Positions 34,221-43,080 of a stretch of DNA of 63,160 nucleotides are shown here, piece after piece. The notes below the pieces were generated by a model, which saw only the letters and a list, made by a program, of their open reading frames with translations, was not told the DNA's origin and searched no databases. Source of the stretch: UBA11524 sp034104265 (GTDB lineage: Bacteria; Bacillota; Clostridia; Christensenellales; Aristaeellaceae). Numbering within the stretch: the stretch's first letter is position 1; every line of letters starts with the position of its first letter. The translations under genes were made by a program, and so were the position numbers. The stretch covers positions 1-63,160 of the forward strand of contig JAXEEE010000121.1 in NCBI GenBank assembly GCA_034104265.1, written 5' to 3'.

Positions 34221-34230
34221 GTTGCCCTGC

Positions 34231-36744
34231 TTACTCCATGCCCTCCCACTCGTAATCCTCGTCCTCGATGGCCTTGCGCAGGGTCGCTTCCTCCACGGGG
34301 CGAGTCAGGGTCAGCTGCACTGTGCCCGCTTCATGGCTGGCATGGGCCTCGCTCACGCCGTCGATGGCCTCCAGCGCGGCCTTCACCGTGGCCTCACAGT
34401 GGCCGCACATCATGCCCTTCACATGGAGGGTGCAGTGCAGGGACTTGTCCTCCGGGGCGGATACCTTCTGCAGCTCCACCGGGCGGATGCGCCGGTCGCG
34501 CCTGCCGTCATGGAGGCGGCACAGGTTCAGCCGCAGGGCGTTGGACACCACGCAGAAGCTGGACAGGCTCATGGCCGCCGCAGCGAACATGGGGTTCAGC
34601 TTCCAGCCCAGCAGCGGAATCAGCACGCCCGCCGCCAGGGGAATGCCGATCACGTTGTAGATGAAGGCCCAGAACAGGTTCTCGTGGATGTTGCGCAGCG
34701 TGGCCCGGGACAGGCGGATGGCCGCCGCCGCATCCGACAGGCGGCTGTTCATCAGCACCACGTCCGCCGCGTCGATGGCAATATCCGTGCCCGCACCGAT
34801 GGCAATGCCCACGTCCGCCCGGGTCAGGGCAGGCGCGTCGTTGATGCCGTCGCCCACCATGGCCACACGGCCCTGCTTCTTCAGCCGCCGGATCACCGCT
34901 TCCTTGCCCTCCGGCAGTACCCCGGCGATCACCTGATCCACCCCTGCCTGACGGCCGATGGTCTCGGCAGTGCGCTGGTTGTCGCCGGTGAGCATCACCA
35001 CCCGGATGCCCATGTTCTTCATCTCCTGCACGGCCCGGGGGCTGTCCTCCTTGATGGCGTCCGCCACGGCAATCACCCCCAGCAGCCTGCCGCCCAGGGC
35101 GAAGAGCAGCGGCGTTTTGCCGCCCTCCGCCAGCCTCTCCGTCGCCTGGCGCACGGTGTCGGGTACCTGCGTCTCCCCGCTCATGAAGCGAAGGCTCCCG
35201 CCCAGCAGACTTTCCCCGTGGAGCGTGGCGGTCAGGCCGTGACCGGGCAGGGCGCGGAAGTCCTCCACCGGCTCAGCCTGCAGCTTCTGCTCCGCAGCGC
35301 AGGCCACCACCGCCCGGGCCAGGGGATGCTCCGAGCGATTCTCGAGGGCATGGGCGGCGCGCAGCAGCGCGTCCTCCGTCACGCCCTCCGCCGGGAGGAT
35401 GTCCGTCACCACCGGCTGGCCGGAGGTGATGGTGCCGGTCTTGTCCAGGGCGGCGATTTGCGTCCTGCCCGCCGCCTCCAGGGAGGCTGCCGTCTTGAAC
35501 AGGATGCCGTTGCGCGCGCCCAGGCCGTTGCCCACCATGATGGCCACGGGGGTAGCCAGCCCCAGGGCGCAGGGGCAGGAGATCACCAGCACGGAAATGG
35601 CCCGGGCCAGGGCGTTGCCGAAGGTCTCGCCGCACAGGAGCCACGCCGCCAGGGTGACCAGGGCAATCCCGATCACCGCCGGGACGAACACGCCGCTGAC
35701 CCTGTCCGCCACCTTGGCAATGGGGGCCTTGGTGGCCGCCGCGTCGCTGACCATGCGGATGATCTGGCTCAGGGTGGTGTCCTCGCCCACCCGGGAGGCC
35801 TCGCAGCGCAGGTACCCGGACTGGTTCACCGTGGCGGCGGATACCCTGTCGCCGGGGGCCTTGTCCACGGGGATGCTCTCGCCGGTGAGGGCAGATTCGT
35901 TCACCGCGCTGCTGCCCTCCCGCACCACGCCGTCCACGGGGATGCTCTCGCCGGGCCGCACCACGAACACGTCCCCCACCCGCACATCCTCAATGGGCAC
36001 GGTAACCTCCGCGCCGTCGCGAAGGAGCGTGGCGGTCTTCGGGGCCAGCTTCATCAGGGACTTGAGAGCATCGGTGGTCTTACCCTTGCTGCGGGCCTCC
36101 AGCATCTTGCCCACGGTGATCAGCGTGAGGATCATCGCTGCCGATTCAAAGTAGAACTCATGCAGGTAATGGGCGGCGTGCATGGGGCTGCCCGTCATGG
36201 CGAACAGCGCCCACAGGCTGTACAGGAAGGACGCGCTGGCCCCCAGAGCCACCAGGGTGTCCATGTTGGGGGAACGGTGCCACAGGCTTTTGAAGCCGCT
36301 GATGAAGAACTTCTGGTTGATGACAATGATGATCCCCGTCAGTGTCATTTCTACCAGGCCGATGGCCACGTAGTTCTCATTGAACCAGGCGGGCATGGGC
36401 CAGCCGGCCATCACATGGCCCATGGACACGTACATCAGCACCGCCAGAAAGCCCAGCGACCACCACAGCCTCCGTTTGAGGGCCGGGGTTTCGTGGTCGG
36501 CCAGCGCGTCCTCATCGGCGGAGGCAGCGGCCTTTACGCCTGCCGCGCCCTTCACCGACGCGCCGTAGCCCGCATCCTGCACCGCACGGATGATCGCGCT
36601 GTCCTCCGCCGTGCCCTCCACGCCCATCTGGTTGGTCAGCAGACTGACGGAGACCTCCGTCACCCCGGGCACCTGGCGCACGGCCTTTTCCACCCGGGCC
36701 ACACAGGCCGCGCAGGACATGCCCGTCACATGATACTGCTTCAT
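34231..36744 (-). CDS. copA: Copper-exporting P1B-type ATPase with HMA domains at both ends
   Basis: 837 residues. N-terminal heavy-metal domain with GMSCAACV (8-15), eight membrane helices, actuator TGES (287-290), ion-site CPC (390-392), phosphorylation site DKTGT (Asp434), HP/GDGINDAP nucleotide domain, and a second HMA domain at the C terminus (about 770-837) with GMMCGHC. Exports Cu(I) at the cell membrane. The C-terminal HMA looks like a fused CopZ-type chaperone; no separate copZ is present. Follows csoR by 22 bases with AAGGAGGAGG. Confidence 0.96.
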   Translation of the reverse strand: MKQYHVTGMSCAACVARVEKAVRQVPGVTEVSVSLLTNQMGVEGTAEDSAIIRAVQDAGYGASVKGAAGVKAAASADEDALADHETPALKRRLWWSLGFLAVLMYVSMGHVMAGWPMPAWFNENYVAIGLVEMTLTGIIIVINQKFFISGFKSLWHRSPNMDTLVALGASASFLYSLWALFAMTGSPMHAAHYLHEFYFESAAMILTLITVGKMLEARSKGKTTDALKSLMKLAPKTATLLRDGAEVTVPIEDVRVGDVFVVRPGESIPVDGVVREGSSAVNESALTGESIPVDKAPGDRVSAATVNQSGYLRCEASRVGEDTTLSQIIRMVSDAAATKAPIAKVADRVSGVFVPAVIGIALVTLAAWLLCGETFGNALARAISVLVISCPCALGLATPVAIMVGNGLGARNGILFKTAASLEAAGRTQIAALDKTGTITSGQPVVTDILPAEGVTEDALLRAAHALENRSEHPLARAVVACAAEQKLQAEPVEDFRALPGHGLTATLHGESLLGGSLRFMSGETQVPDTVRQATERLAEGGKTPLLFALGGRLLGVIAVADAIKEDSPRAVQEMKNMGIRVVMLTGDNQRTAETIGRQAGVDQVIAGVLPEGKEAVIRRLKKQGRVAMVGDGINDAPALTRADVGIAIGAGTDIAIDAADVVLMNSRLSDAAAAIRLSRATLRNIHENLFWAFIYNVIGIPLAAGVLIPLLGWKLNPMFAAAAMSLSSFCVVSNALRLNLCRLHDGRRDRRIRPVELQKVSAPEDKSLHCTLHVKGMMCGHCEATVKAALEAIDGVSEAHASHEAGTVQLTLTRPVEEATLRKAIEDEDYEWEGME

Positions 36745-36766
36745 GGGAATCCTCCTCCTTGTATGC

Positions 36767-37075
36767 TCAGCGCATCAGCTTGTGCAGGGTATCCAGCAGC
36801 TCGTCCACCGTTTCCTCCCGGCCTTCGCGGATATCCTGGGTGACGCAGGTGCGGATGTGGCTGGACAGCAGCTCCCGGTTGAAGGCGTTCAGCGCGGCGG
36901 CAGCGGCAGCGGACTGGGTGAGGATATCCGGGCAGTAGGCTTCCTTCTCCACCATGCCGCGGATGCCGCGAATCTGCCCCTCGATGCGGCTGAGCCGGTT
37001 CAACAGCCGCCGGACTTCCCCTTCGTCCCGATGCTTGGAGCGGTGACATGCCGCGCAGTCGTGCTTGCACTCCAT
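36767..37075 (-). CDS. csoR: Copper-sensing transcriptional repressor
   Basis: 102 residues, all-helical DUF156 protein. The Cu(I) ligands Cys48, His73 and Cys77 have exactly the CsoR spacing (25 and 4). Additional N-terminal Cys/His residues (CKHDCAACH) could bind metal too. Apo-CsoR represses the csoR-copA operon by binding the palindromes in its promoter; copper releases it. AAGGAGG before ATG. Confidence 0.96.
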   Translation of the reverse strand: MECKHDCAACHRSKHRDEGEVRRLLNRLSRIEGQIRGIRGMVEKEAYCPDILTQSAAAAAALNAFNRELLSSHIRTCVTQDIREGREETVDELLDTLHKLMR

Positions 37076-37098
37076 GAATGCGTCCTCCTTGATGCATT

Positions 37099-37148
37099 AT
37101 ACCCCCGCAGGGTATATTGATTATATACCCCTGCAGGGTATTTGTCAA
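37099..37148 (-). promoter_or_regulatory. csoR-copA promoter with two CsoR boxes
   Basis: Perfect TTGACA (37143-37148), 17-bp spacer, perfect TATAAT (37120-37125) on the minus strand. One palindrome, ATACCCCTGCAGGGTAT (37125-37141), fills the spacer; a second, ATACCCCCGCAGGGTAT (37099-37115), covers the start region. Both fit the CsoR operator pattern of G/C tracts flanked by ATAC/GTAT. Confidence 0.92.
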
Positions 37149-37271
37149 TCAATACTGAACGCATGTGCAGGAGCCAGCAGGAAAATCATGTCCCAATGGC
37201 GAAATGAATAATCCAACTGAGCCACCCTTCATGCAACGTCCATCACTTCGGAAGAAATGAGGTTGATCATC

Positions 37272-38198
37272 ATGCCTCGTCATCCACGCATGGTCATGGA
37301 ATATCGCGCCTACGACCTGCCGCCCCACTTCCCCGTCCTTGTGCTGACAGGCGAGGAGTGGCGCATCTCCGACGTACCCTCGGGCGTGCTGCACTTTCAC
37401 AACTGCCTGGAGATCGGCCTGTGCCATACCGACGCGGGGTATATGGAATTTCATGACGGCCGCTGCCCCTTCCAGGCAGGCGATATCAGCGTCGTCACCG
37501 GGGACATGCCCCACACCACCTGCTCCGCGTCCGGGACGGCCAGCCGCTGGAGCTACATCTTTATGGATGTGCAGGAGCTGATTCGTCCGCTGCTGCCCAT
37601 GGAGGCCATTCCCAACAGCGCGGTGCTGCAGACCCTTTTGTACAACAATCACATGCTGCTGCGGGCCAGGGAGTATCCTGAGCTCCGGGCCATTCTGGAA
37701 ACCCTGCTGGCGGAGGCTGCACAGAAGAAGCCCGGCTATGAGACCAGCATCCGCGCGCTGATGCTCTCCGTACTGATTATGCTCAGCCGGGACAGCGCCG
37801 TAGTCTCCCCCCAGCAGGACGCCATGCCCATCGCTCCGGCCATCAAGCACATCAACGAGCATTACATGGAGGATTTCTCCATTGGCGAGCTGGCATCCCT
37901 GTGCCACCTGTCTCCCAGCCACTTCCGCCGGGTTTTCCGGGAGATCATGGGGGTCGGGCCCCTGGAGCACCTGAACCGCACCCGCATCCTGAAGGCCTGC
38001 TCGCTGCTGCGGCTGAGCGATGCGTCGGTCATGTCCATCTGCGGGGCGGTGGGGTTCACCTCCCTGAGCAGCTTCAACCGGCACTTCGTGGCCACCACCG
38101 GCTCATCCCCCACGGAATGGCGGCGCAACATGAACGCCCTGCAGCCCGTCACCGTGCACAAGTACGCCGGGTGGCTGGTGCCGCCCAAGGATCCGTAA
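37272..38198 (+). CDS. AraC-family transcriptional regulator
   Basis: About 308 residues. An N-terminal cupin-like sensory domain (LHFHNCLEIGLC, FQAGDISVVTGDMPHT) and a C-terminal double HTH (IGELASLCHLSPSHFRRVF start; SICGAVGFTSLSSFNRHF second helix pair). Likely senses a sugar and activates nearby carbohydrate genes. GAGG lies nine bases before the ATG at 37272; an ATG at 37257 is only two bases after GGAAG and less likely. Convergent with the BMP gene. Confidence 0.9.
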   Translation: MPRHPRMVMEYRAYDLPPHFPVLVLTGEEWRISDVPSGVLHFHNCLEIGLCHTDAGYMEFHDGRCPFQAGDISVVTGDMPHTTCSASGTASRWSYIFMDVQELIRPLLPMEAIPNSAVLQTLLYNNHMLLRAREYPELRAILETLLAEAAQKKPGYETSIRALMLSVLIMLSRDSAVVSPQQDAMPIAPAIKHINEHYMEDFSIGELASLCHLSPSHFRRVFREIMGVGPLEHLNRTRILKACSLLRLSDASVMSICGAVGFTSLSSFNRHFVATTGSSPTEWRRNMNALQPVTVHKYAGWLVPPKDP

Positions 38199-38211
38199 CC
38201 CCGACAGAGAA

Positions 38212-38251
38212 AGCCCCTGCTCCCGCAAGATACGGGAACAGGGGCTCTTTT
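38212..38251. terminator. Bidirectional terminator between AraC and BMP genes
   Basis: AGCCCCTG/CAGGGGCT extended by TCCCG/CGGGA over one mismatch; CTTTT on the plus side and TTTCTCT on the minus side. Confidence 0.8.
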
Positions 38252-38273
38252 CAGGCCTGGGAAGGGGAACTCG

Positions 38274-39407
38274 TCAGTCGGCGGGAGCGACGGCCTGCTT
38301 CAGCGTCTCCCAGCCCTCGGGATCGTCGATCACACTGAAGACCTCCACCTCACCGCTGGCCATGGTGGTGTACAGGCTGGCGATGGCGTCGGTGATGTCC
38401 TGGTTGGTCATGGCCGCGAACTGCTCGTTGTCCGCATAGCCGATGAAGCCCTCGGCCAGGCCCACCAGCGGATAGGTGCCGCCGGGGAATTCACCCGCCA
38501 GCAGCGCAGAAAAGGTCGCGTCGATGGCCGCAGGATAGTCGGCAAAGAAGGAGGTGACGATGGTCGCAGCCTCCTCAGGATCAGCGATGGTCTTGGACTG
38601 GTCGCAGTCCACGCCGAAGGCATAGCGGTCGGCTTCCTTGGCGGCGGTGAACACGCCCGCGCCCGCGCCGCCGGCCACCTGCCAGATCACGTCCACGCCC
38701 GCGTCATACATGGCCATGGCCTGCTTGGCCACCGCGGGCGCCAGGTCGGGCAGGAAGTCGCCGGCGTAGTCGATGTACACGGTCACGCCGTTGTCACGGC
38801 ACACCTGGCAGAAGCTGCCGATGTACTCGTTCAGGCCGGGGAAGTTCACGCCCACGATCACGCCGACCTTCTTGTCAGGGTTGGCCTTGGGCATGCTGCT
38901 GGTAGTCACCTGGCAGGCCACGTAACCGGCCAGATAGCCCAGGTCCTTGTTCTTGTAGCGCAGGCCGTAGACGTTGCTCAGGGGATTCTCCTGCAGCGCC
39001 TGGGGAACATCCTGCATGTCCACGCTAAAGAACAGCTGCTCGGGGTAATTGGTGGCCGCGTCCACCAGGGCCGCGTTGCACTCCGCGCCGCAGGTGACGA
39101 TCAGGTCGTACTTGCCGCCCTCGCAGGCCTCGGTGAAGAAGGGCTTGTAGGTCTCCAGCTCATACTCGGCGGACGCCTTGTCCATGGGAATGGAACCCAT
39201 GGCGATAGCCTCGGTGGTGGTGCCGGGGTACTTCTCCTCCAGGGTCTTCACGCCTGCGGCGGCTGCGGCAAAGTAGCTGCCGTCGCCCAGGGAGGGCACC
39301 AGGATCAGCACGTTCATGCTGCTGTCCGCACCCTCGGCGAAGACGCAGGTCATGGAGCAGAGCATGGCCAGGGTCAGAAGAAAGGCTGCCAGTTTTTTCA
39401 TGTTCAT
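38274..39407 (-). CDS. BMP/PnrA-type ABC transporter substrate-binding protein
   Basis: About 377 residues from ATG 39407 (an ATG two codons later is possible). A signal peptide (MKKLAAFLLTLAML, cleavage near VFAEG) without a clear lipobox, then a BMP fold: LVPSLGDGSYF, the DLIVTCGAECNAAL stretch, GVIVGVNFPGLNEYIGSF and VDVIWQVAGGAGAGVF. This family binds nucleosides or other small ligands for CUT2-like importers. No permease or ATPase is adjacent, so it is an orphan here. Confidence 0.88.
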   Translation of the reverse strand: MNMKKLAAFLLTLAMLCSMTCVFAEGADSSMNVLILVPSLGDGSYFAAAAAGVKTLEEKYPGTTTEAIAMGSIPMDKASAEYELETYKPFFTEACEGGKYDLIVTCGAECNAALVDAATNYPEQLFFSVDMQDVPQALQENPLSNVYGLRYKNKDLGYLAGYVACQVTTSSMPKANPDKKVGVIVGVNFPGLNEYIGSFCQVCRDNGVTVYIDYAGDFLPDLAPAVAKQAMAMYDAGVDVIWQVAGGAGAGVFTAAKEADRYAFGVDCDQSKTIADPEEAATIVTSFFADYPAAIDATFSALLAGEFPGGTYPLVGLAEGFIGYADNEQFAAMTNQDITDAIASLYTTMASGEVEVFSVIDDPEGWETLKQAVAPAD

Positions 39408-39504
39408 GACTTCCTTTCTTTTGGGTTGAATGCCGGATAGGATACTTCTCATTGTAGCATAAATAGCCTGCTATGGAAGGTATTTTCTTCCTGCTTTCCA
39501 AATA

Positions 39505-39521
39505 ATGTCTGTTTCAGACAT
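39505..39521. promoter_or_regulatory. Palindrome ATGTCTG-TTT-CAGACAT upstream of the BMP gene
   Basis: Perfect 7-bp arms, about 55 bp upstream of a minus-strand TGCTACAAT extended -10. Candidate operator for the BMP gene. Confidence 0.5.
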
Positions 39522-39558
39522 AACCGCCTGCCCTCTTGCGAAGGCAGGCGGTTTCTTC
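39522..39558 (-). terminator. Hairpin at the end of the GH112-GH105 operon
   Basis: Perfect 11-bp stem AACCGCCTGCC/GGCAGGCGGTT (39522-39532 with 39543-39553). The T-run is weak on the minus strand (TTATG) and better on the plus strand. Confidence 0.6.
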
Positions 39559-39565
39559 ATGCTGC

Positions 39566-41716
39566 TTACAGCTGGATCATCCGGGTTTCCATCGGATTCA
39601 GGGTCACGTCCAGGCTGCCGCCGGGCAGGGAGATGGTCGCGCTGACGGGCTCCTCGCTGTTGTTGATGGCAACGAGGGTTCTGTCGGCGGGATAGTAGGC
39701 CGCCTCCACCAGCGCGCTGTCGGAGACATACTCCGCCTTCGCGCCGCTGAGGTACATCAGCAGCTCCAGCAGCATCCGGTTGCTCTCCGGGCCCTCGCGG
39801 AAGCTGCTCAGGTACGCGGCCTTGCCCTTGCCGAAGGGATGCACGGTCATCACGGGCGTGCCGTCCTTCTCGGCCAGCACCGCAGCCTTGCCGTCGGTCA
39901 GGTACAGGTTGGGGTTGGGTGCCAGGGCGGCGGCGTTCACCGTCACCGGCGCGGAGGTATCCACATCATACTGCCAGCGGCCGTGGCACACCCGGGCGCC
40001 GGTGTCCTCGTCGATGCCCAGCACATGGGCCAGACGGAAGTAGGTGCTGTAGCCGCCCACGGCGGAGGGCTCGCCCACGCCGATGAAGCTGCCGCCCTCA
40101 TGGACGAACTTCGTCACGGCCTCCACCAGCCGGTCGGACTTCCACGCGTCGCCGCCGCTCCAGGCGTCGCCGGCGCGGCCCGCGTTGATCACCACGTCCA
40201 CATCGTCCAGCGCGCCGTTTTCCACATCCTCGAAGGACACGAACTTCACGTCCACCGGCAGGCCGGACAGGGCCTCGTTGATGTGGATCAGGTTGTGCTT
40301 GTCCGTCTCATGGAAGTGGCCGGACAGCGTCCAGGCCCGCAGCTCGCCCCAGGTGTGCATCACCGCCACCCGGCAGGGCAGGGTGTAGGGCGCACCGTGG
40401 CGGTGCATCTCCACAATACGGCGGAACTCGATGGCCATGTTCTCGATGGTGTCGTTGAACTCAGGGAAATCGAGGGTAAGGTGCAGGTAGCCGCCCAGGC
40501 CGATGCGGTCCACCGGCTGGCGCAGCAGCGCGCGGCGGACGTGCTTCCAGTACTGCAGGGCGTCCCGGGCGGGATTGCCGCCGGGGGAGAAGGTGGGCGC
40601 GCCGCCCAGCCCCACCGGGAACAGGTAGGGGTGGAAGCGCAGCTCATGCACGGGCACCTTGGCATTGGCGCACAGCCGGCACTCGAAGCCGGAGAACACG
40701 CACTTGATCAGCCCGTCGAAGCCCACATGCTGGAACCGGGGGCCGTTGGGTTCCAGGCCCACCCAGCTGTCGTCGTAGAAAACGTAGGCTTCCTTGCCAT
40801 GCTTGTGGATGATGTCCACCAGCTCCTTGGCCTTTTCCGCCACGAAGTCCTGGATGAACTCCATGTAGTCCCGCTTGTGGGCGGTGGGGGGCATGTGGGT
40901 CACCTGGAACTTGCCGCCGTTGACGAAGTCCTCCGCCGTCAGGGCGTAGCCGTACTTTTCCTCGAAGGTCCGCAAAGCCGCGGGGCTGACGGTGAAGTCA
41001 TAGCTGGCCCAGTCGGTGAAGCGGTTGCGCAGGCGGTCGTCGGAGCCCCAGATCCACACAAAGTTGTAGAACAGGCTGGTCAGGCGGATCACGTTGGTCT
41101 GGGGATTGGCCACGCACCATTGCTCCATCCAGTCCTTGAGGTACGCCCACGCCGCCGGATGCCGGGGATCCAGCTGCCGCAGATGCTCGCTGGTCCAGGA
41201 GTTGGTGGTGTGGTTGTACATGTTGATCTCTTCCCAGATGCGCCAGGCCAGGAAGGACACGGTATACTGGTGCCAGGGCGCCGCGCCGGTGATGGTGACC
41301 TTGCCGTCGGCGTAGTTCCACTGCCCGCGGGGCACCTCCGTGCCGCTGGTGCGGTCGTAGACCTGATAGTAGGCCAGGGCGTCGGGGCCGTCGTTGAGGA
41401 CGAACTGCTCGTCGAAGTAGCCGTCCATCAGGCCGATGGTGAGGGTGTCGCCCTCAGCGGTCACCGGATCGGTGATGAGGAAGGACTGCTGCTGGGCGTC
41501 GGGATGGGCCGCAGCGAACTCGTTGTGCTGGCGGATGATGCAGATGGTGGAATAAATGCGGTAGCCCGCGTCGGTGATCTCGCTGGAGAGCTTGGTGCCG
41601 TCGCTGTCACGGATCACGTCCGCGCCCCACTTCTTCGCCAGCTCCAGCGTCAGCTGCTCATAGCCCGCCTCGCCCGGCAGGGTAAAGCCGCCCTGGCGGT
41701 ATTTTGCCTCGCTCAT
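39566..41716 (-). CDS. GH112 phosphorylase, probably beta-1,4-galactosyl-L-rhamnose phosphorylase
   Basis: 716 residues from ATG 41716 (AAGGAG nine bases before). The N terminus GGFTLPGEAGYE...KKWGADVIRDSDGT (ends quoted) is diagnostic for GH112, which splits beta-galactosides with phosphate to galactose-1-phosphate. The FYDDSW region near residue 300 is where the acid Asp is expected. GH112 holds galacto/lacto-N-biose phosphorylases and galactosyl-rhamnose phosphorylases; the adjoining GH105 and pectin genes favour the latter. Cytoplasmic, no signal peptide. The exact specificity cannot be read from motifs I can verify. Confidence 0.88.
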   Translation of the reverse strand: MSEAKYRQGGFTLPGEAGYEQLTLELAKKWGADVIRDSDGTKLSSEITDAGYRIYSTICIIRQHNEFAAAHPDAQQQSFLITDPVTAEGDTLTIGLMDGYFDEQFVLNDGPDALAYYQVYDRTSGTEVPRGQWNYADGKVTITGAAPWHQYTVSFLAWRIWEEINMYNHTTNSWTSEHLRQLDPRHPAAWAYLKDWMEQWCVANPQTNVIRLTSLFYNFVWIWGSDDRLRNRFTDWASYDFTVSPAALRTFEEKYGYALTAEDFVNGGKFQVTHMPPTAHKRDYMEFIQDFVAEKAKELVDIIHKHGKEAYVFYDDSWVGLEPNGPRFQHVGFDGLIKCVFSGFECRLCANAKVPVHELRFHPYLFPVGLGGAPTFSPGGNPARDALQYWKHVRRALLRQPVDRIGLGGYLHLTLDFPEFNDTIENMAIEFRRIVEMHRHGAPYTLPCRVAVMHTWGELRAWTLSGHFHETDKHNLIHINEALSGLPVDVKFVSFEDVENGALDDVDVVINAGRAGDAWSGGDAWKSDRLVEAVTKFVHEGGSFIGVGEPSAVGGYSTYFRLAHVLGIDEDTGARVCHGRWQYDVDTSAPVTVNAAALAPNPNLYLTDGKAAVLAEKDGTPVMTVHPFGKGKAAYLSSFREGPESNRMLLELLMYLSGAKAEYVSDSALVEAAYYPADRTLVAINNSEEPVSATISLPGGSLDVTLNPMETRMIQL

Positions 41717-41756
41717 GGATCTCACTCCTTACAAATGTTGATAGGCTGGCCCCGGC

Positions 41757-42806
41757 TTACAGCGCGCCGTCCACCGCCAGCTTGTCGGCCTCCAGCACCG
41801 CTGCCAGGAAGGCCAGCGCCAGGCCCTGGCCCCAGCCCTGGGTCCAGCGGCGGGAAATGTTGCGGTAGCCGTCGCGGTCCTTCATCACGGCGGTGCCGGC
41901 GGACACGTTCAGCACCCGGCCCTCGGGGCTGATGTTATTGAGGATGCCCTCCACGGCCTTGTTGACGTACTTCAGGTGCAGGGGGTTGCCCTTGATGACC
42001 ATGGCCGCGGCGATGGCGGCGGAGGCGGACACCTCCTCATAGGACTCGGGATCGTCCAGCAGGGTGCGCCACAGGCCGTCCTCGGTTTGCAGCTTCTTCA
42101 GCGCGGACAGCTGCTCCGCCAGCGCGCCGGCCACGTCCATGTACTTGGGATACAGGTAGCACTCCGGCAGCACAACGCCCACCTTGCTCATGGTGTAGGC
42201 GGCCCAGGCATTGGCGCGGCCCCAGTAGAAGCCGGACATGTGATCCTTGGTGATGTTGTTGTAGCCGTGGTACCACAGACCGGTCTTCTTGTCCTGCAGG
42301 TACTCGATGTGCCAGTAGTACTGGTTCAGCGCGTCGTCAATCAGCTCCGCGTCGCCCCAGGCCACGCCCGCCCGCAGCATGAAGAAGGCCGCCATCATCA
42401 GCGTATCGGCCCAGCACTGCTCGGGGAAGTCGTTCTTGGCGGAAACGGTGTGCTGCAGCACGTTGTCGCCGAAGCGCAGGGCCTCGTGGCGCAGGTAGTT
42501 GATCTTCTCCTCGGCAATCTTCTTGTACCGCTCGTCCCCGTACTTCTCATGCAGGGACAGCAGGCAGTGGCCCATGGAGCAGGTGTTCACCGTCCAGTGG
42601 GGCAGCCCCAGCTCGATGTACTCGTCCACCCGGGCCTTGACCATTTCGATGTACTTGTCGTCGCCGGTGACGCGGGAGGCCTCGCACATGCCGAAGTACG
42701 CCACGCCGCAGGGCCAGTCCCAGGGCATGTCCATGTTCATGGTCTGCTCTGCCACCGCATCGATGGCGCTGAGCACCCGCTGCTTGTCATAAATGATGCC
42801 TGCCAT
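41757..42806 (-). CDS. Unsaturated rhamnogalacturonyl hydrolase, GH105
   Basis: 349 residues from ATG 42806 (GGAGGG nine bases before). Alpha/alpha six-barrel of the YteR/YesR family; CWADTLMM carries the catalytic Asp (Asp134), with PWDWPCGVAYFG near the N terminus and GFYWGRANAW lining the site. Removes the unsaturated galacturonate left at the non-reducing end by PL11 lyase, in the cytoplasm. Co-transcribed with GH112, 40 bases upstream. A minus-strand extended -10 TTGGTATGAT lies at 42899-42904. Confidence 0.93.
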   Translation of the reverse strand: MAGIIYDKQRVLSAIDAVAEQTMNMDMPWDWPCGVAYFGMCEASRVTGDDKYIEMVKARVDEYIELGLPHWTVNTCSMGHCLLSLHEKYGDERYKKIAEEKINYLRHEALRFGDNVLQHTVSAKNDFPEQCWADTLMMAAFFMLRAGVAWGDAELIDDALNQYYWHIEYLQDKKTGLWYHGYNNITKDHMSGFYWGRANAWAAYTMSKVGVVLPECYLYPKYMDVAGALAEQLSALKKLQTEDGLWRTLLDDPESYEEVSASAAIAAAMVIKGNPLHLKYVNKAVEGILNNISPEGRVLNVSAGTAVMKDRDGYRNISRRWTQGWGQGLALAFLAAVLEADKLAVDGAL

Positions 42807-43001
42807 TGTCTTATCCCTCCACACTTTTTTGTATACGCTTCGCGCCGGCCACGGGGGGCGGGCGGGCTGTTTGGAGTTTCTGGTATCTATCCAGCCTGAT
42901 CATACCAAATTTCTACAGCATCTTCTATGCGTTCCCGTGCGAAAACTGTGCTGTTTCGCGCATAATACGACCCGAAAGAGGCTGCTTCACGGCGATTTCC
43001 C

Positions 43002-43037
43002 TTGCCCCGGGCGGGAAAAGTGCTATAATGGAGGCAG
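43002..43037 (+). promoter_or_regulatory. Promoter of the SGNH esterase gene
   Basis: TTGCCC (43002-43007), 16-bp spacer, TATAAT (43024-43029); the 14-mer TATAATGGAGGCAG (43024-43037) recurs exactly at the fucosidase promoter. Confidence 0.75.
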
Positions 43038-43080
43038 ATTATCAACATCGTCCCCCACGGGATGAAAGGAGCCTTCGAGC

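Larger units (their letters stand above)
33820..34230. other. Intergenic region with duplicated gene tail and several hairpins
   Basis: 411 bases between the deacetylase and copA stops. Contains a first terminator (33858-33888), a second copy of the deacetylase tail (33967-34043), a second terminator (34051-34083), an unexplained 12-bp hairpin (34106-34136) and the copA terminator (34194-34220). No intact gene is visible. Confidence 0.8.
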
